Part shown: in pieces, positions 21,701-33,719 of the stretch
Layout: each line of letters opens with the position of its first letter
Position numbering within the stretch: the stretch's first letter is position 1
DNA from: Posidonia oceanica
Taxonomy: Eukaryota; Streptophyta; Magnoliopsida; Alismatales; Posidoniaceae
Assembly (NCBI GenBank): GCA_037176725.1
Contig: JAZBRS010000039.1
Span: forward strand, 20,372,001 to 20,436,000
Reading direction: 5' to 3'
DNA length: 64,000 nt
The notes under the pieces: model-generated
The model's input: the letters and a program-made list of their open reading frames with translations, nothing else
Databases searched by the model: none
Told to the model about the DNA's origin: nothing
Translations under genes and position numbers: made by a program

Positions 21701-24643
21701 CTCTGATGCTTTTCCGCCAACCAGAAGTAGTTTTCCGGCCCTCCAGCTCCGCCTGCAACTCGCTGGACAGGCCTTCTTCTCCGGCGCCAGCCTCCGTTCT
21801 TCCGGACGTTCCAGTCAGTGGAACGTTGCTCCGACAGTCCCCAGAGCTCCACGCGAACGCTGGTAGCGCCCTCTGCCGATCAGCATCTCCGCAGCCCTCC
21901 TGTGCCGGTGGTGGTGAGCTCCGGTGGCCTCCTGCTACAGTGCCAGCCACCGCCGGCCAATCACTGTTGGCTTATTTTTCTTGTAATATAGTTTCTGTGC
22001 AAACATTACATTTCCGCCTTAAGTTTTTATATTTTTGCGTTCTGGTCCTTAGTTTATTTAAGTTGCTTAGTTTTTAATTTAATATCATGCTAAATTGCTG
22101 CTTTTATTTCTGCTTTTCTGTATTTACATTTTGGTCCTGTTACTGTGCTGTGTAGTTGTAATTGTTTATGTTTTAATCCCTCTGTTTTCAATTTTTGCAC
22201 TTAGGTCCTGTTTTAAATCAGATCATTTAATTGCATGCATTTTGCCATATCAAATTGCATTCTGGCCCCTTGCATTTTTTCTGATTTTGCACTTAGGTCC
22301 ATGCACTATAGAAACTTAGGTTTTATTTTTGATTTTTGCATACTACATTGCATGTTTTGCCCTCTACTTTCTCATTTTTGCATTTAGGTCCATTTTAAAT
22401 GGACAGTAGCCATTTTGCATGCATTTTAGCTTATTGCATTGCATTTTGGCCCCTGTTTTTTTCAAAAATTGCACATCAGTCCTGTCTTTTGGTTTTCAGA
22501 GCATATTTTGCATATAAAATTGCATATTTGACCCTTGCATGTTTTAAAAATGACACATAGGTCCTTGTATCCTTTTAAAACCATGTAAAAAGACTGTTTT
22601 GCCCCTAAAGTTGCATTTTAGCTCCTATGTTTACAAAATTGCATATAGACCCTCCACTTGCATTCCCAGACTCCCTGGAACCCCATTTTCTGGAAAATTT
22701 GCACTTTAGACCCCAGTTTTCTCAAAATTGCATTCTGATCTCCTTTTGTTTTCAAAACTTCTTCTAATGCATACCCTCTTTTCAAAATAGCTTTCTGAAC
22801 CCAGTCTTTTGCAAAATAATCCTCTGCCCTCTCCTGTTTTCAAAACTCCCCTGTGGGCCCCATCCTTTTTTGTAAATTTGCATTTAGCCCCCTTTTCCTT
22901 TTCAAAAAATGCATTTGACTCTCTGTCTTTTACAAATTTCTTCTCCTTGTCTTTTCTTGCTTTCCGCATGCATTCGCATCCATGTAGCTTTGCACTTAGC
23001 ATCTTTTGCACACACTAAAGCCCCCTTAGCTCCCATTCACTTGGGAGGACCTTTTTGCACACCCCTAGGGTCTCCTGAACACTTAGATCTGTTCTTCTCC
23101 CTTGTTCTGGCCCTCCTTCCTTGAAGCTGCGATATCTTCCAATCCGGCTGTTGGATCTTCTCAAATAAGCTGCCCAGACGACCGCGGCAAAGCGCTCTTC
23201 AGCATAGACCAAGCGGATTTCAGATCAGGCCCCAGGATTTCCAGGTATGTCCTCCTGAACCCCTGCATTGCATTCATTCGCATGCCATTTGCATTCTTTG
23301 CCTTGTTTTCGCTTTCTGTTTCTTTGAGCATGTAGAATAGGGCCTCCTCTTCTTGTCTATCAACTCCGATCCTCGTTTCGCGTTTCCCCAAGGGTTTTGT
23401 GTTGTGTTTTCCCTGGATTCGCCACTTAATGCGACCTTCTTCCCCCTTTTCCACGATCCGATCGCGCCGCGAGCTTTGGGCAGCGTGCGAGACACATCGT
23501 GGAACGGTTTAGTGGGAAACGGTCACAAAGAAGTGGTAATCCCTCCGTTTGCTTACTTTCCCCTTTGTAGGTCTTCACACCTACTCTGTGTGGCCCCGGA
23601 CAGCGCCTGTTCTCACACATGCGTTGTTCTACTTCTCCTTTTGCTTCTTCCAATCTCTTTCTCTGCATTAGCATTCGCACGGCTTTTCCAAGGTTTTATC
23701 TCGCTACTTTTGGCACCGTTTTGCGTGCCCGCTCTCGTTTTTGCACCGATTTGCGTGCCTGCTTTTCTTTCGCGCCGTTTTGCGCGTTCGCCTTGTTTTG
23801 GCACAGTTTTGTGTGCCCGCTCTCGTTTTGGCACCGTTTTGCATGCCTGCTTTCTCTTTTGCGCTGTTTGGCGTGCCCGCTTCGCTTTTGGCACCGTTTC
23901 GCGTGCCCGCTTTGTTTTTGGCACCGTTTTGCGTGCCCGACTTGTCTTTTTGCACCGTTTTGCGTGCTGCTCTCATTTCTTGCTTTGTTTCGCATGTTTT
24001 ACACCGTTTTCTCTTGCACGTCGCTTGCATCTGCATGGTTTTACCGTCACTTTGCTTTTTCGCTTGCATTTGCATATAGGGCCGTGATGCTTACTGCTTG
24101 GAGTTCTCATGAGCTGGGTTTCGCCTGGTTCGGAACACAGACAGCGTAGCTGAGCACTTAGACAGCACGTTTACTTCCTTGCTTTGCATCCTTCCACTTA
24201 GAGCACACCTTGAGCATTCATTTAGGCACATAGGCATTCAGACCTGCATTTCCCTGCGTATGCATGCGTAAGCCTAGAAAGACCGATTCTCGGGCGTGTC
24301 GGGGGGTGCCTAACACCTTCCCCGCGCGTAACAGGAGTCCTTGCCCAGTCTTTTGGCCCGTAATGACCATATTGCCCTTATCCTAGGCTAGAGTCATCTT
24401 ATTTGCATTTATTTGCATTTGTTTTCCTTTGCATTGCTTTGCTTTGCATTTCTTGCTTGGTTTTGCGTGTTAATCCACGCATTTCCCCCGGTTTTCCTTG
24501 TCTTCCGTTAATAGACATGGTGGCGACTCTGATTTGTCTTATCTTCCTCTTTTCTCCTCGATTTTAAGTGTTTTCGAGTTGCGCCTCTTCCTTGGATCAA
24601 TCGCCGCTAATAGTAAGCCTGATTTCCGATTGGGATTACTACA
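18760..24643 (+). mobile_element. Solo LTR (5884 bp) of the 6-kb family
   Basis: It starts TGTTGACACC and ends GATTACTACA. Exactly flanking it are CCGTG (18755-18759) and CCGTG (24644-24648), with no primer site or internal sequence on either side. This is the classic product of recombination between the two LTRs of one insertion. It contains the same blocks as the A LTR: A/C-rich, TTC microsatellite (20575-20618), GC-rich (21400-21960), TTGCAT block, the ~46-bp array (23700-24010) and the shared 3' block (24060-24643). Its host is the LTR of element D. Confidence 0.95.
20575..20618 (+). repeat. TTC microsatellite
   Basis: A run of about ten TTC triplets lies inside the solo LTR. Confidence 0.9.
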
Positions 24644-24648
24644 CCGTG
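24644..24648 (+). repeat. Target duplication CCGTG, right copy
   Basis: Matches 18755-18759 and marks the exact right edge of the solo LTR. Confidence 0.93.
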
Positions 24649-25072
24649 CCTCCACTTCTACTCCACTGCAAACAGCACGAGGGTGAAGGGAGTATCTTCC
24701 AATCTTTTTATCTCATATTGCATTCCTTAGAATAGGACCCATAGCATATGCATGCGGGGAACAACCCCCGGTTAGTATTAGGTTTAATTGCTTATTTTAT
24801 TTTCTATCTACTTCTATTAACATTTACTACACTTGAACTAATCTACATCTTTTATTCTCATTTGTTTTGAAGGAAAGGAAATTGCTTACATAACATGAAG
24901 GAGTCGCTGGACGACATCCTGCCGTCGATCCAGTGATTTGAGTACTCACAGCTTCATCATCTCCCCCCAGGTGTCTTGTCTACCCAAAAGCGAGTGGCGA
25001 TCACAACAAAGCTGTCGACGTCGTGGAAGCGCCGTCATCTTCAACTTAAACCCCCCCAAATCCACATCCACA
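24649..25072 (+). mobile_element. LTR of element D, second part
   Basis: This continues the D sequence interrupted by the solo LTR. No gene is visible. It ends at about 25073, where similarity to the B LTR begins in mid-LTR, without a target duplication. I infer a deletion joint. Confidence 0.55.
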
Positions 25073-27215
25073 CCTGCCTCCTTTATGTGTTTTCTGATGC
25101 TATGCCATGTTTACCTCCTGTTTTGAGCCATGCTTAAATTATCTTTGCATGCTTTAGCTCTGTCTGCAGTCTGCCTGCGTTGGACATTGGGGTGAGCCGT
25201 GTCCAACATTGGACACTGGTTCATCCAACGTCCAACATGCCTGTTAGCTGTAACTTGCTGCCATGCTTGCACCTTGCCTATTTTTGATGTCTATGCATGA
25301 TCTATGTATGGTTAGAGATTCCTGGCCTTTATGGCAACCATGCTTAGGCTTTCTTTTCCCTCTCAAGTTGCATGCTATTTTCTATAAGTTCTTTACCTAT
25401 TTACTCCTATGCATGTTCTTCCTCTCTTGCTTTCCATGAATCATATGCTTGCTATGTGTGCTCTTTCTTGCTCTGGCATGTCTTTAGTCGCTTGTGTGCA
25501 TGTTAGTGGGGTTTAGAGCTGAGCTCCCCCTTTAGTGCAGGTGAGTTTGCATGCTACTGTTGTTGGACGCCAGAGACTTCAGCGTCCAACGTTGGACGCT
25601 GCTGTCTCTAGCGTCTAACGCCACAGTCCATTTGCTTTGCTTCTAATTGTTTGCATGGTGCCCTGATCTTTATTCTTTGCATGACTTCTGCGTTTACATG
25701 CATGTCTAGTCTCAGTAGCAATTGTTCTTTAACTTCTTTAGATCATTTGCTAATTTTATGCAAGTCTCTTGTGTGGTTGTGCCTCCTAGGGCATTGTACG
25801 CTGCTGATGCAGGCGTCCAACATTGGACGCCGGCTTAGCTCGCGTCCAATGCTCTAGTTGAGCTTTGAGCCTGGCATAGGTTGCAGGTAATGTTCTTTTC
25901 ATTCTTATGCTTCCCTTGCTTGCGTGTCTGCACTATGCTTATCTCCAGTAGCCCAAATGCATGTTCCCATTTTTTATTTGTCTTTCGTAGGCTTTTTTGT
26001 CTTGTTTTCTTCTGGCCTATGTTGGATGCCAGCCCCCTTGGCATCTAATGTTGGACGCCATGCCCAAGGGCATCCAACACCCTGCTTGCTTTGATCCTTG
26101 ATCCTAGCTTGCCCCTTGCTCTGTTTCCTCTTCAGATCTTCTGTCATGTTAGTCCAGCATGTCATGCACCCATCTAGCTGCATTTCTGCATCGGTATTGC
26201 ATCCATATAGTTAGAATGCATCCTTTTTCAAATACTTGCATGCTGTCTGCCTCGAGCAGGTGTTGGACGCCAGCATTGGCAGAGTCCAACGTTGGACGCC
26301 ACTGGTGCCAGCGTCCAACGCTTGTAGTTGGCTGATAGTCGATTTTAAAGCGCTGATTTCGCTTTGCCCCTTGTTTTCTGCGTTTTATCGCTCCTAGTAC
26401 CTACTACTACCCCCATGCTTGGTGCCTAACCCCTGTTTTGGTTTTGCACCTCGCTTTTGCCTTGTTTTCTGTGCCTTGCATCGTTTTCTGCGCCTTACAT
26501 CATTTTTCGCACCCTGCATCGTTTTCCATGCCTTGCATCGTTTTCCGCATTTCACACTGCTTTCCGCATCTGCTTTGATTTATCTCTTGCATGTCATCTA
26601 CACTGCCTGGTTTTCCCCACAGCTTTGTTTTATCACCTACATCTGCATTAGGGCTATGATGCTTACTACCTAGGAGTTCTCATGAACCAGGGTCCGCCCA
26701 GTTCGGAACACTAGCAGTGTTACTGAGCACATAGATAGCACGTTTATTTCCCATGTATGGTAAGCAGACATTCATTGCATTCAGGCATTAGGCTAGCAAT
26801 TCCCTGCATTAGAGCGCGAGATTGCCTAAGAAAGACCGACTCTCGGACGTATCGGGGGTGCCTAACACCTTCCTCGTGCGTAATAGGAGTCCTTGCCCTT
26901 TCTCTTGGCTCGCATCGACCTTTCCTTTATCCTAGGCATGAGTCATAGCATAGCTTAGCATTGCATCCCTTTGCCCCCTCTTTGCATCCAGTTTAGCATG
27001 TCTTCTCATGCTTTACCCTTGGTTTTCCCTGTCTTCCAATTCATTATACCTGGTGGCGACTCCGATTTGTCTTATCTTTTCTTTTTTCTTCTTTTGCCAG
27101 CATTTCTGAGTCGAGTTTCTTCCCTCAAATCCTGCCACATATAGTGAGCCTATTTTGATCATTGCACGCGAGCTTTGGTATCGTGCATGGACGATCAGAA
27201 TTCAGGATTACTACA
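25073..27215 (+). mobile_element. 5' LTR of element B, left-truncated
   Basis: This aligns with 44155-46286 of the 3' LTR and lacks the first ~1287 bp. It ends GATTACTACA at 27215, one base before the primer site. In the first ~265 bp compared by eye there are 15 differences from the 3' LTR, 12 of them transitions. Several of these fall inside GTTGGACGC/GCGTCCAAC motifs, where CG became TG or CA. Confidence 0.9.
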
Positions 27216-27216
27216 G

Positions 27217-27234
27217 TGGCGACTCCGCTGGGGA
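27217..27234 (+). promoter_or_regulatory. Primer-binding site, element B
   Basis: TGGCGACTCCGCTGGGGA begins one base after the LTR. It would pair with the 3' end of a tRNA, by family knowledge an arginine tRNA used by Tat/Ogre elements, to start minus-strand DNA synthesis. The same site occurs at 58733 (one base different) and inverted at 46565-46582. Confidence 0.9.
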
Positions 27235-28396
27235 GCAGTACTTCGGCTTTCGCCTTGGCCTTCTCGCCTCTTGCTTTTGTGTTTTGCTTGCTTTTTGCTT
27301 CTGCTTACCTTACTTGCTTACCTGCTTGCTTGTTTATTTACCTGCTTTATGCCATGATTGCTTGCGCTGCTCTATTTTCCAGCATCACATGCCTAAATAC
27401 TTGCTTGGCACACTGTGCATGCCTTTTGGGTGTTAAGTGTTTTGCTTTACACAAATACTCTGCCACTGCACATGCACATGCCATGCGTACTTGCCTTTTG
27501 ACATGCTAAGTGTTTCTTTTTCCACTATCATGCCCACACACACATACACATGCCAAGCCCTTGCCTTTTGCAATGATGTGTGTTGTCCGCTTGCCATGAT
27601 TGGGTGATTTTCTTCCCCTTTTGCATTAAGCCTAAGGACAATTAGAGATTGATTGCTTCCCCTATGGCTAACTAAAAATAGCAAGTAAAAAGAATCTCTA
27701 GGAGCAACCAGAGACTGCAACACACCTGCACCCCCTTTGAGTTAATAAAATACGCAAGATAAAACGCGAAGCATTTGCATAAAGCATCATATAAAGCATA
27801 CATTCTTCTCATCTGAGTCCACCTACAGTCTGAGAAGGATAATCCCGGTCTCTTGCCCCCAACGCTTTGGCGTGGTGTAAGTAGATCGATCTGTCCCCCC
27901 TTGTCAAGGGGTCATGTCGGTGTTAGTAAAGGGTACCACCCATGCTTCTGGCAGGGTCAAGGCCACCTACGCACCACTACGTCACCACCTGAGCTTTGGG
28001 CCGGGTTTAAGATGTGGGACTTGCTTTTTCTAGCCTGAGTCGGCAACCCGTACACCCATGAGCGTCCGAAGTAGACTGCCTACTAGGACACCCTAGATTG
28101 GTGAGGGAGAGCATGCTAGAAAGCATACATTTGCATTCATGTCATACATCAAAGCACTTGCATTTTTTTACTTTCGGGTTCAAATCCCTTGTTGTTTGCT
28201 TGCCTTTCGCGCAGAGGTCAGTCAGCGAGTTCCTTAGTTGGAGCTTGAGTGCCTTCTCTTACTGACGCCCCTGTTGCGACCTAGGCTTTCGATCATCCCC
28301 CTTCAGAGCTACTTCGCTTTAGCGAACATAGCTCCTCCTAGGATTCGCCCTCTTACCCCCTCTCGTAGCCTTGTGATCACTCGTTCTCGGTCAGCG
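27235..28396 (+). other. Leader between primer site and gag, element B
   Basis: No gene. It is rich in CTTGCTT words just after the primer site. It then holds segments also kept in the G leader (58751-60060): GAGTCCACCTAC (~27816), GGCGTGGTGTAAGT, GTCGGTGTTAGTA and CCTGAGCTTTGGGCCGGG. This conservation fits a packaging or translation-control region. A pyrimidine tract ending in CAG (about 28185-28214) resembles a splice acceptor, with a similar one in G at about 59850-59878. Confidence 0.6.
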
Positions 28397-31261
28397 ATGG
28401 CCCAATTTGTTGGTGACTCCCAAGTCCCTATTGCCTCGGAGGCGGCCGCTCTTTCGATCCCTTCAGCTCCCGCATTGACCCCCTCTGTGCCAGCGTCTCC
28501 TTCTCTGGTACAGCTGCCTCCCCCTTATTCTGTGGGGCAGTGGCAGGCTCCGCCGGACCCAGTTGCTGAGACTGTCTTGGTAACCGCCGCCCGCGCTCTG
28601 GAGACACCACTAACTCCTCCTCCCCAGGGTAATGTCACTTTTGACACCCACCCAGCTGTGGCGAATCTCACCTTAGGACCTCCGCCTTATGGACAATCTG
28701 TGTCCCAACCACTTGATTCTGCTCCCCCGCCGATCTTGCAACTCAGCATACCTACTGACGGGTCCCCTGAGATGTAGTATCAACAGCTGATGGAGACCGC
28801 CCAAAGACTGCAAGGCATGGCTCTATCTCTTTGCCCTTCATTCACTCCTGTCGCTCTCGAGGCTCCACTGCGACTTGCTCTTGCGTCGCAGGCATTCCCT
28901 TCTGCTCCTCCGCCCAGACCACCGCCTCAACTACTCACTGCTCAAGCGATGGGGGCCCAGCTTCCGCCTCCTGCATATGCACAACACCCTGCACAGCATC
29001 CTCCTCTAGCACCTAGTGGCCAGTCCTTAGGACTGGTCAGAGCACAGTATCCCTCTGGCCCGTAGTCCGGCATCGTGCCGGTGCAGCAGCTGACGCTCCA
29101 GCACTCTGCATCACCTGTTACTCAGCATGCTAGTTATTCTTACCCCATGCATCAGCAATACCCCACCCCTGCATACATGCCAGCACACACAACACACCCA
29201 CATGGATACGCTGCCCATCCAATCGCCCCACCAGGCTATGTGATGGTAGACCTGTATGTGGCCCCTGCCCCTGCTGTACCACCTCCTTTGGCAGTAGCTC
29301 CAGAATCCAACGACGACAGGTTCGCCATTCTGGAGAAAGTGCTTCGACAAGTGCAGGGTATAGACCACCAGTCTTACCAGTTCTAGGACCTCTGTTACTT
29401 CCCAGAGGCGGTGCTCCCACCTAAGTTCTGCATCCTAGTCTTTGAAAAATATAATGGTAGAGGCTGTCCAATAGCACAATTGAAGGCATACTGCGGAGAT
29501 CTCGCTCAGCTCCAAGCTAACAAGAGGTTGCTAATCCGCTTGTTCCAGAAAAGTCTAACCGGCCCTGCGCTCAAGTGGTTCACCTCACTTGATATGGCCA
29601 GCATCAAGACGTGGAACAACCTCAGCCAGGCATTCCTGGGACAATATTCCTTCAACTTGGACCTGGTCCCTAAGCACGCGGACCTGGTCGCAATAAAGCA
29701 GAAACCCGGCGAGCCGTTTGGGGAGTATGTCGGCCGCTGGTGTGCACTCGCTTTGCAGGTTCGAGATGGACCCTCTGATGAGGAGTCCCCCGAGATTGTG
29801 ATCGAGGGTGCACAGCCCACTGTCGGGGCTCTGCTCAGCATTCAACCTGTCATAACCTTCACTGCACTGATTCAAGCTGGCACTCGCGTGGAGAGTTCGC
29901 TACGGAGTGGCAACTTCCCGACGCTCTCTGCGTTTGCTAAGTAGGCCACCACCAGCGGCAACAGCAACAACACCAGCAACAATACCAACAGCAACAGCAG
30001 TGGTACCACCAGTAGCCGGCCCAAGAAGGACTCTCCGAAACCTGTTGTTGCCTATGTTGACCTCGTGCCTGTTCAGCTGGCAGTTCAGCCTCCCCCGAAT
30101 CAAGTAGTATATGCACCAGCACCTAGAGCACCTCCCACACCACAAATCACTACCACCGCCCAACCAGTGTATCCTGCCACACTGGTCTAGCAAGCACAGC
30201 CCTAGGGGCAAAGGCGACAACGGCATCAATTCACCCCACTGGTGGAGCCGTTGAGTGCCGTCCTCCCCAAGGTTGCGACATTTTTGAGGTTTCCCGAGGC
30301 TCGCCCACTGCCAAATCCACTTCTGCATTGGCATAAGGTGCACCTTTTTTGCAACTTTCATCGAGCCGTAGGGCACTCGATGAACAGTTGCCTCACATTG
30401 CGGGACGCTATTCAGAACCTGATCGAATCGGGAACGATTACGATCCACACGCACGAGGCACCTTCATCTGTTCCTTCATCAGCATCAGCCCCTGCATAAG
30501 CATTAGCACCCCCTCATCCCAGCATCGTCCACTAGCTCCTCCCGGAGCATCCCAATCCGAAAGGCGCGGGGACCTTCGAAATCTATTCTCTCTCCCACTC
30601 CGGGCTTGCTACGTCTGTGGTAGACCCCTCCGAGCTCATTCATGATGTCTCAGAGCCCTTTCCTCTTTCTCATTATCGTGCGGCCATTGCCGGCTCCGAA
30701 TCAGGAGTCCATATGATCCGACAGCATGCCAGGCCAGGGCGCTCCGCCGCTCGCCCTACCATTCATCCTCAGGCCCCTGCCCCTATACACCTTCAAGCTA
30801 GACTGTAGGCCCAAACCCCTGCCTCCTATTGAGGTAGGCCCCCAGTCAACCTGTTAGCTAGGTCTCAGCCAGGGCCCCCAGCAGCCTACCAGCACTAGTA
30901 CCCTTCGCCCTATCGCCTAGTCAACCCTCCTGTAGCCCCTCTTGTACTCGCAGCACAGGCCTCTACGGTTATTGACTTAACTAGGGACCCCTATCGCGTG
31001 CCCTATAACTATGCCACGGAAACGTGCGTAGAAGTCATGCGATCGGGGAGGGTATAGCAGCCCACAGCACCGGTGGTAAGGCCCAACCATCCAACACCAG
31101 CAGCACCCCCACCAGCAAGCCAACCAGCAGCACCCCTACCAGTTAGCTAACCCACAGTTCCTCCAACATCAAGCCAACCCCCTGCACCTAGCCCAGTAGA
31201 GCCAAGCCCCAGAGCTTCCCCCTATCACCAGAAAGCCGCACCACAAAACCGACATTACCTC
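28397..31261 (+). pseudogene. Gag, element B (decayed)
   Basis: Gag forms the cytoplasmic particle that packages element RNA. The start is ATGGCCCAA at 28397, matched by ATGGCCCAG in G. Order: a proline-rich N-terminal ~300 residues; the core retrotransposon gag domain (about 29430-29940: YNGRGCP, LKAYCGDLAQLQ, RLFQKSLTGPALKWFTS, WNNLSQAFL, FGEYVGRW); and a zinc-knuckle variant CNFHRAVGHSMNSC (about 30351-30390), with C-x2-H-x4-H-x4-C spacing instead of the usual CCHC. A second proline-rich stretch follows. In-frame stops include 28775, 29942, 30188 and 30806, each TAG where G has CAG. There is a frameshift between about 30950 and 31275 in the proline-rich part. It is not functional. Confidence 0.88.
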
Positions 31262-31841
31262 CCAGCTTAGGAGGGTTAAAGCCGACATTTCCATTTGGGA
31301 CCTTATACATTCCTCTTTTGAACACCGTGAGGCTTTTCTTCGAGTGTTCCAAGCAGCCCGTGTGTCCCAAGCCATAGAACCCACGACCCTAGAAAGCATG
31401 GTTGGCGTCATCGCGGAGCCTCAGATCATCTCTTTCACGAGCGATGAGCTGCCTCCGGTGCGGATTAATCATAACCAACCCTTGTTTGTCACGGTGCAAT
31501 ACAAAAACTTTCACATTCCCCTATCGCTGGTTGATAACGGGTCAAGCCTTAATGTCTGTCCCTTGCGCACTGCAACCAGGCTCGGATTCAAAGCTGAGGA
31601 TATCACTCCGGCGATAAAGGGAATGACAGCTTTTGACAACACTCACCATGACGCTCTAGGGATTTTGATTAATCCTCTTATCATTGACCCGGTCACGTTC
31701 GATGTGGAATTTTACATTGTTGACTTGGAGCCTAACTTTAACTTCCTGCTTGGACGCCCTTGGCTGCACAAGCATCAGGTCATCCCCTCGACCCTCCATC
31801 ACATGATTAAGTTTTGCCACAGCACGATGTTATCGTTGTAA
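31262..31841 (+). pseudogene. Aspartic protease region, element B
   Basis: The element protease cleaves the gag-pol polyprotein. A continuous frame runs from about SQLRRVKADI (31260) to a stop at 31839-31841. The catalytic loop is LVDNGSSLNV (about 31527-31556), a D-x-G-S form in place of the usual D-T/S-G, and G has LVDNGSGLNV. LGRPWLHKHQV (about 31748-31780) is the conserved block after the flap. A one-base deletion relative to G near 31815-31830 shifts the frame into the next feature. It lies between gag and RT as expected for Ty3/gypsy. Confidence 0.85.
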
Positions 31842-33719
31842 TGGTGGAAAACTTCGAGAAGGAGTGGATCGAGGTGGTTGCACCCATCTCTTCGCATACT
31901 ATCCCTTTTGACCCTGAGCTTTCAGCTGCCTTGTATCGAGTTAATCGGTGTAAGTCGGTTAGCTTTGTACCTGATCTTGAATGTGTCAACTCCTTGGCTG
32001 TTCACAGCAACCCCTTTCGGATGGTCAAAAACGTCTGTCACAGGTGGGGCTATGTCAAGGGAATGCCGCTCAGGCGATACGGCCAGGGAATCGTTGAGCT
32101 GATCAGAGCAGTAGAGCGAAGAGATTCTGAAGGTCTCGGATATGACCTACAATCCAGCAAAGACAGATGCATGCAGCCTAAGGATCAGAGGATGGCTATC
32201 CCGAAGGACCTCACTAACTTCACCAGTGCAGCTATCCTGGATTCAAACAGCAGTGAAGCCCCAGCACAGCAGGCATCGTGCCCAAGCTCTCAGTTGCCAG
32301 AGGAAGAATGGGTCTGCATCGAGGACTACTACTCAGATAAGGAGGAGTCTGGCATAGTTGAGGTAGCCCCAACCAGCAGCAAGGATCAGCTCAGCGTGAC
32401 TGCGTCCCGGTCAGTTTGCTTGGCACTCACTACTGATGTAGCAAAACTGGTAGGCCCTGGGGTGGGGCTGACAGTCTCCCCTCTTCCTGCAGCATCACCA
32501 AAGTCGCTGACAGTCGTAGCTATAGCGCCAGAGTCAGAAGCACGCCCTCCGACGTTATTCAGCAGTCAGCTTGCGGTCGCAGCTGCACCAGCATGGAAAT
32601 CACCTTCTCCGATGGCACAGTCAGTCGGATCAGACGGCAGCGCGACTCGGCCTGCATCATTGACAACGCCACAAGCAAGCAAGTGGCTCTATCAGGCCCA
32701 CCACTGTCAGCTTCAGCAGATCTTGCTATGCAGAAGATTCTCACCGCTGCTACCAGGAGACAACCACTGTCACCCACGGGCACCGGCGCTTCATCCCCAA
32801 ACATGGTGGCCCAGCCATTGGCCCCCTAGAAGAGCAGTTGTGCCTCCCCACCAGTAGCAGCAGTGACCCTGGTAGCCTACCCAGCAGCAGCAAAACAGAT
32901 GCCCCAAGCAGCAGAAAGCCCAGCAGTCGAGCCAAGACCGGCCGTAAGCCCGGCAGTTGCTTACTACATCGACTCACCCTCAGATGAGGAGGCAGGAGCG
33001 GCTGCAGACGCTCAGATTGATTTCTCTATGGGAGACTTGGAGCAATTATTCTAGGAGCAGCTCACGTCGCTGGCGCAGGACGTGGCAAAGCATGAGACAG
33101 CACAAAAGAAGGGGAAGGCCGTGGCCACAGATCCCTCTATCATGGTCCTAGAGGAAGATCTAGTGCTCGAGGCACCCACTAGACCAGATGAGCTGATCAC
33201 CCTGCAGCCGGGAGGCGGGTCTAGATGCTTTGTGCAGTGCATGCCACACTTAGGCAATGCAGTAGGCAGCAGTACCCTGATCAGTCGCCAGCCTGATATA
33301 TCCTTGGCGAGCACGCCAGAGCATGCAAAGGAAATCACAGCACAGCAGATACCAGCAGCATCAGCACCACAAACAGCACCAGTAGCACCGCAAGTGGCAG
33401 CATTAGCACAACATGCACCAGCAGTAGTACAACATGCACCAGTAGCAGCACAACATGCACAAGCAGTAATACAGTAGGCACAACAGCACAGCAGCAAGCA
33501 GTAGCACATGCAACCCCCGCACAGCAAGCAGTAGCACAGTTAGCTTCAGCACAGCCAGCAGCAGAATCAGCAAAGCCAGCAGCAGAATTAGCAGAGCCAG
33601 CAGTAGAGTCAGAGTAGGCAGAGCCAGTCGAGGAGCTTGCCTGGACAGAGGTCGCGCGCCGAGCATATAAAAACACTCGGGTATGCATGACCATCCTGAA
33701 GCGTCACTAGGGCCAAGCA
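31814..33719 (+). pseudogene. Protease-RT linker region, element B
   Basis: This frame continues the polyprotein after the protease frameshift: MVENFEKEW, FDPELSAALYRVNRC, HSNPFRMVKNVCHRWGYVKG, and an acidic/serine-rich stretch. It has close homology to G (63583-64000). It is open to 32855, then shifts (32863 onwards), with TAG near 33052 and in the Q/A-rich part (33475 onwards). The segment 33350-33600 is a GCA/CAG-rich repeat (QHAP-like units). TAG at 33708-33710 precedes the RT frame. Family knowledge: Tat elements have a long variable linker here with no known enzyme activity. Confidence 0.75.

Noticed and set aside
28172..28182. GGTTCAAATCC resembles a tRNA B box
   Set aside because: No matching A box, acceptor stem or anticodon arm can be folded around it. 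It is an isolated word in the B leader.
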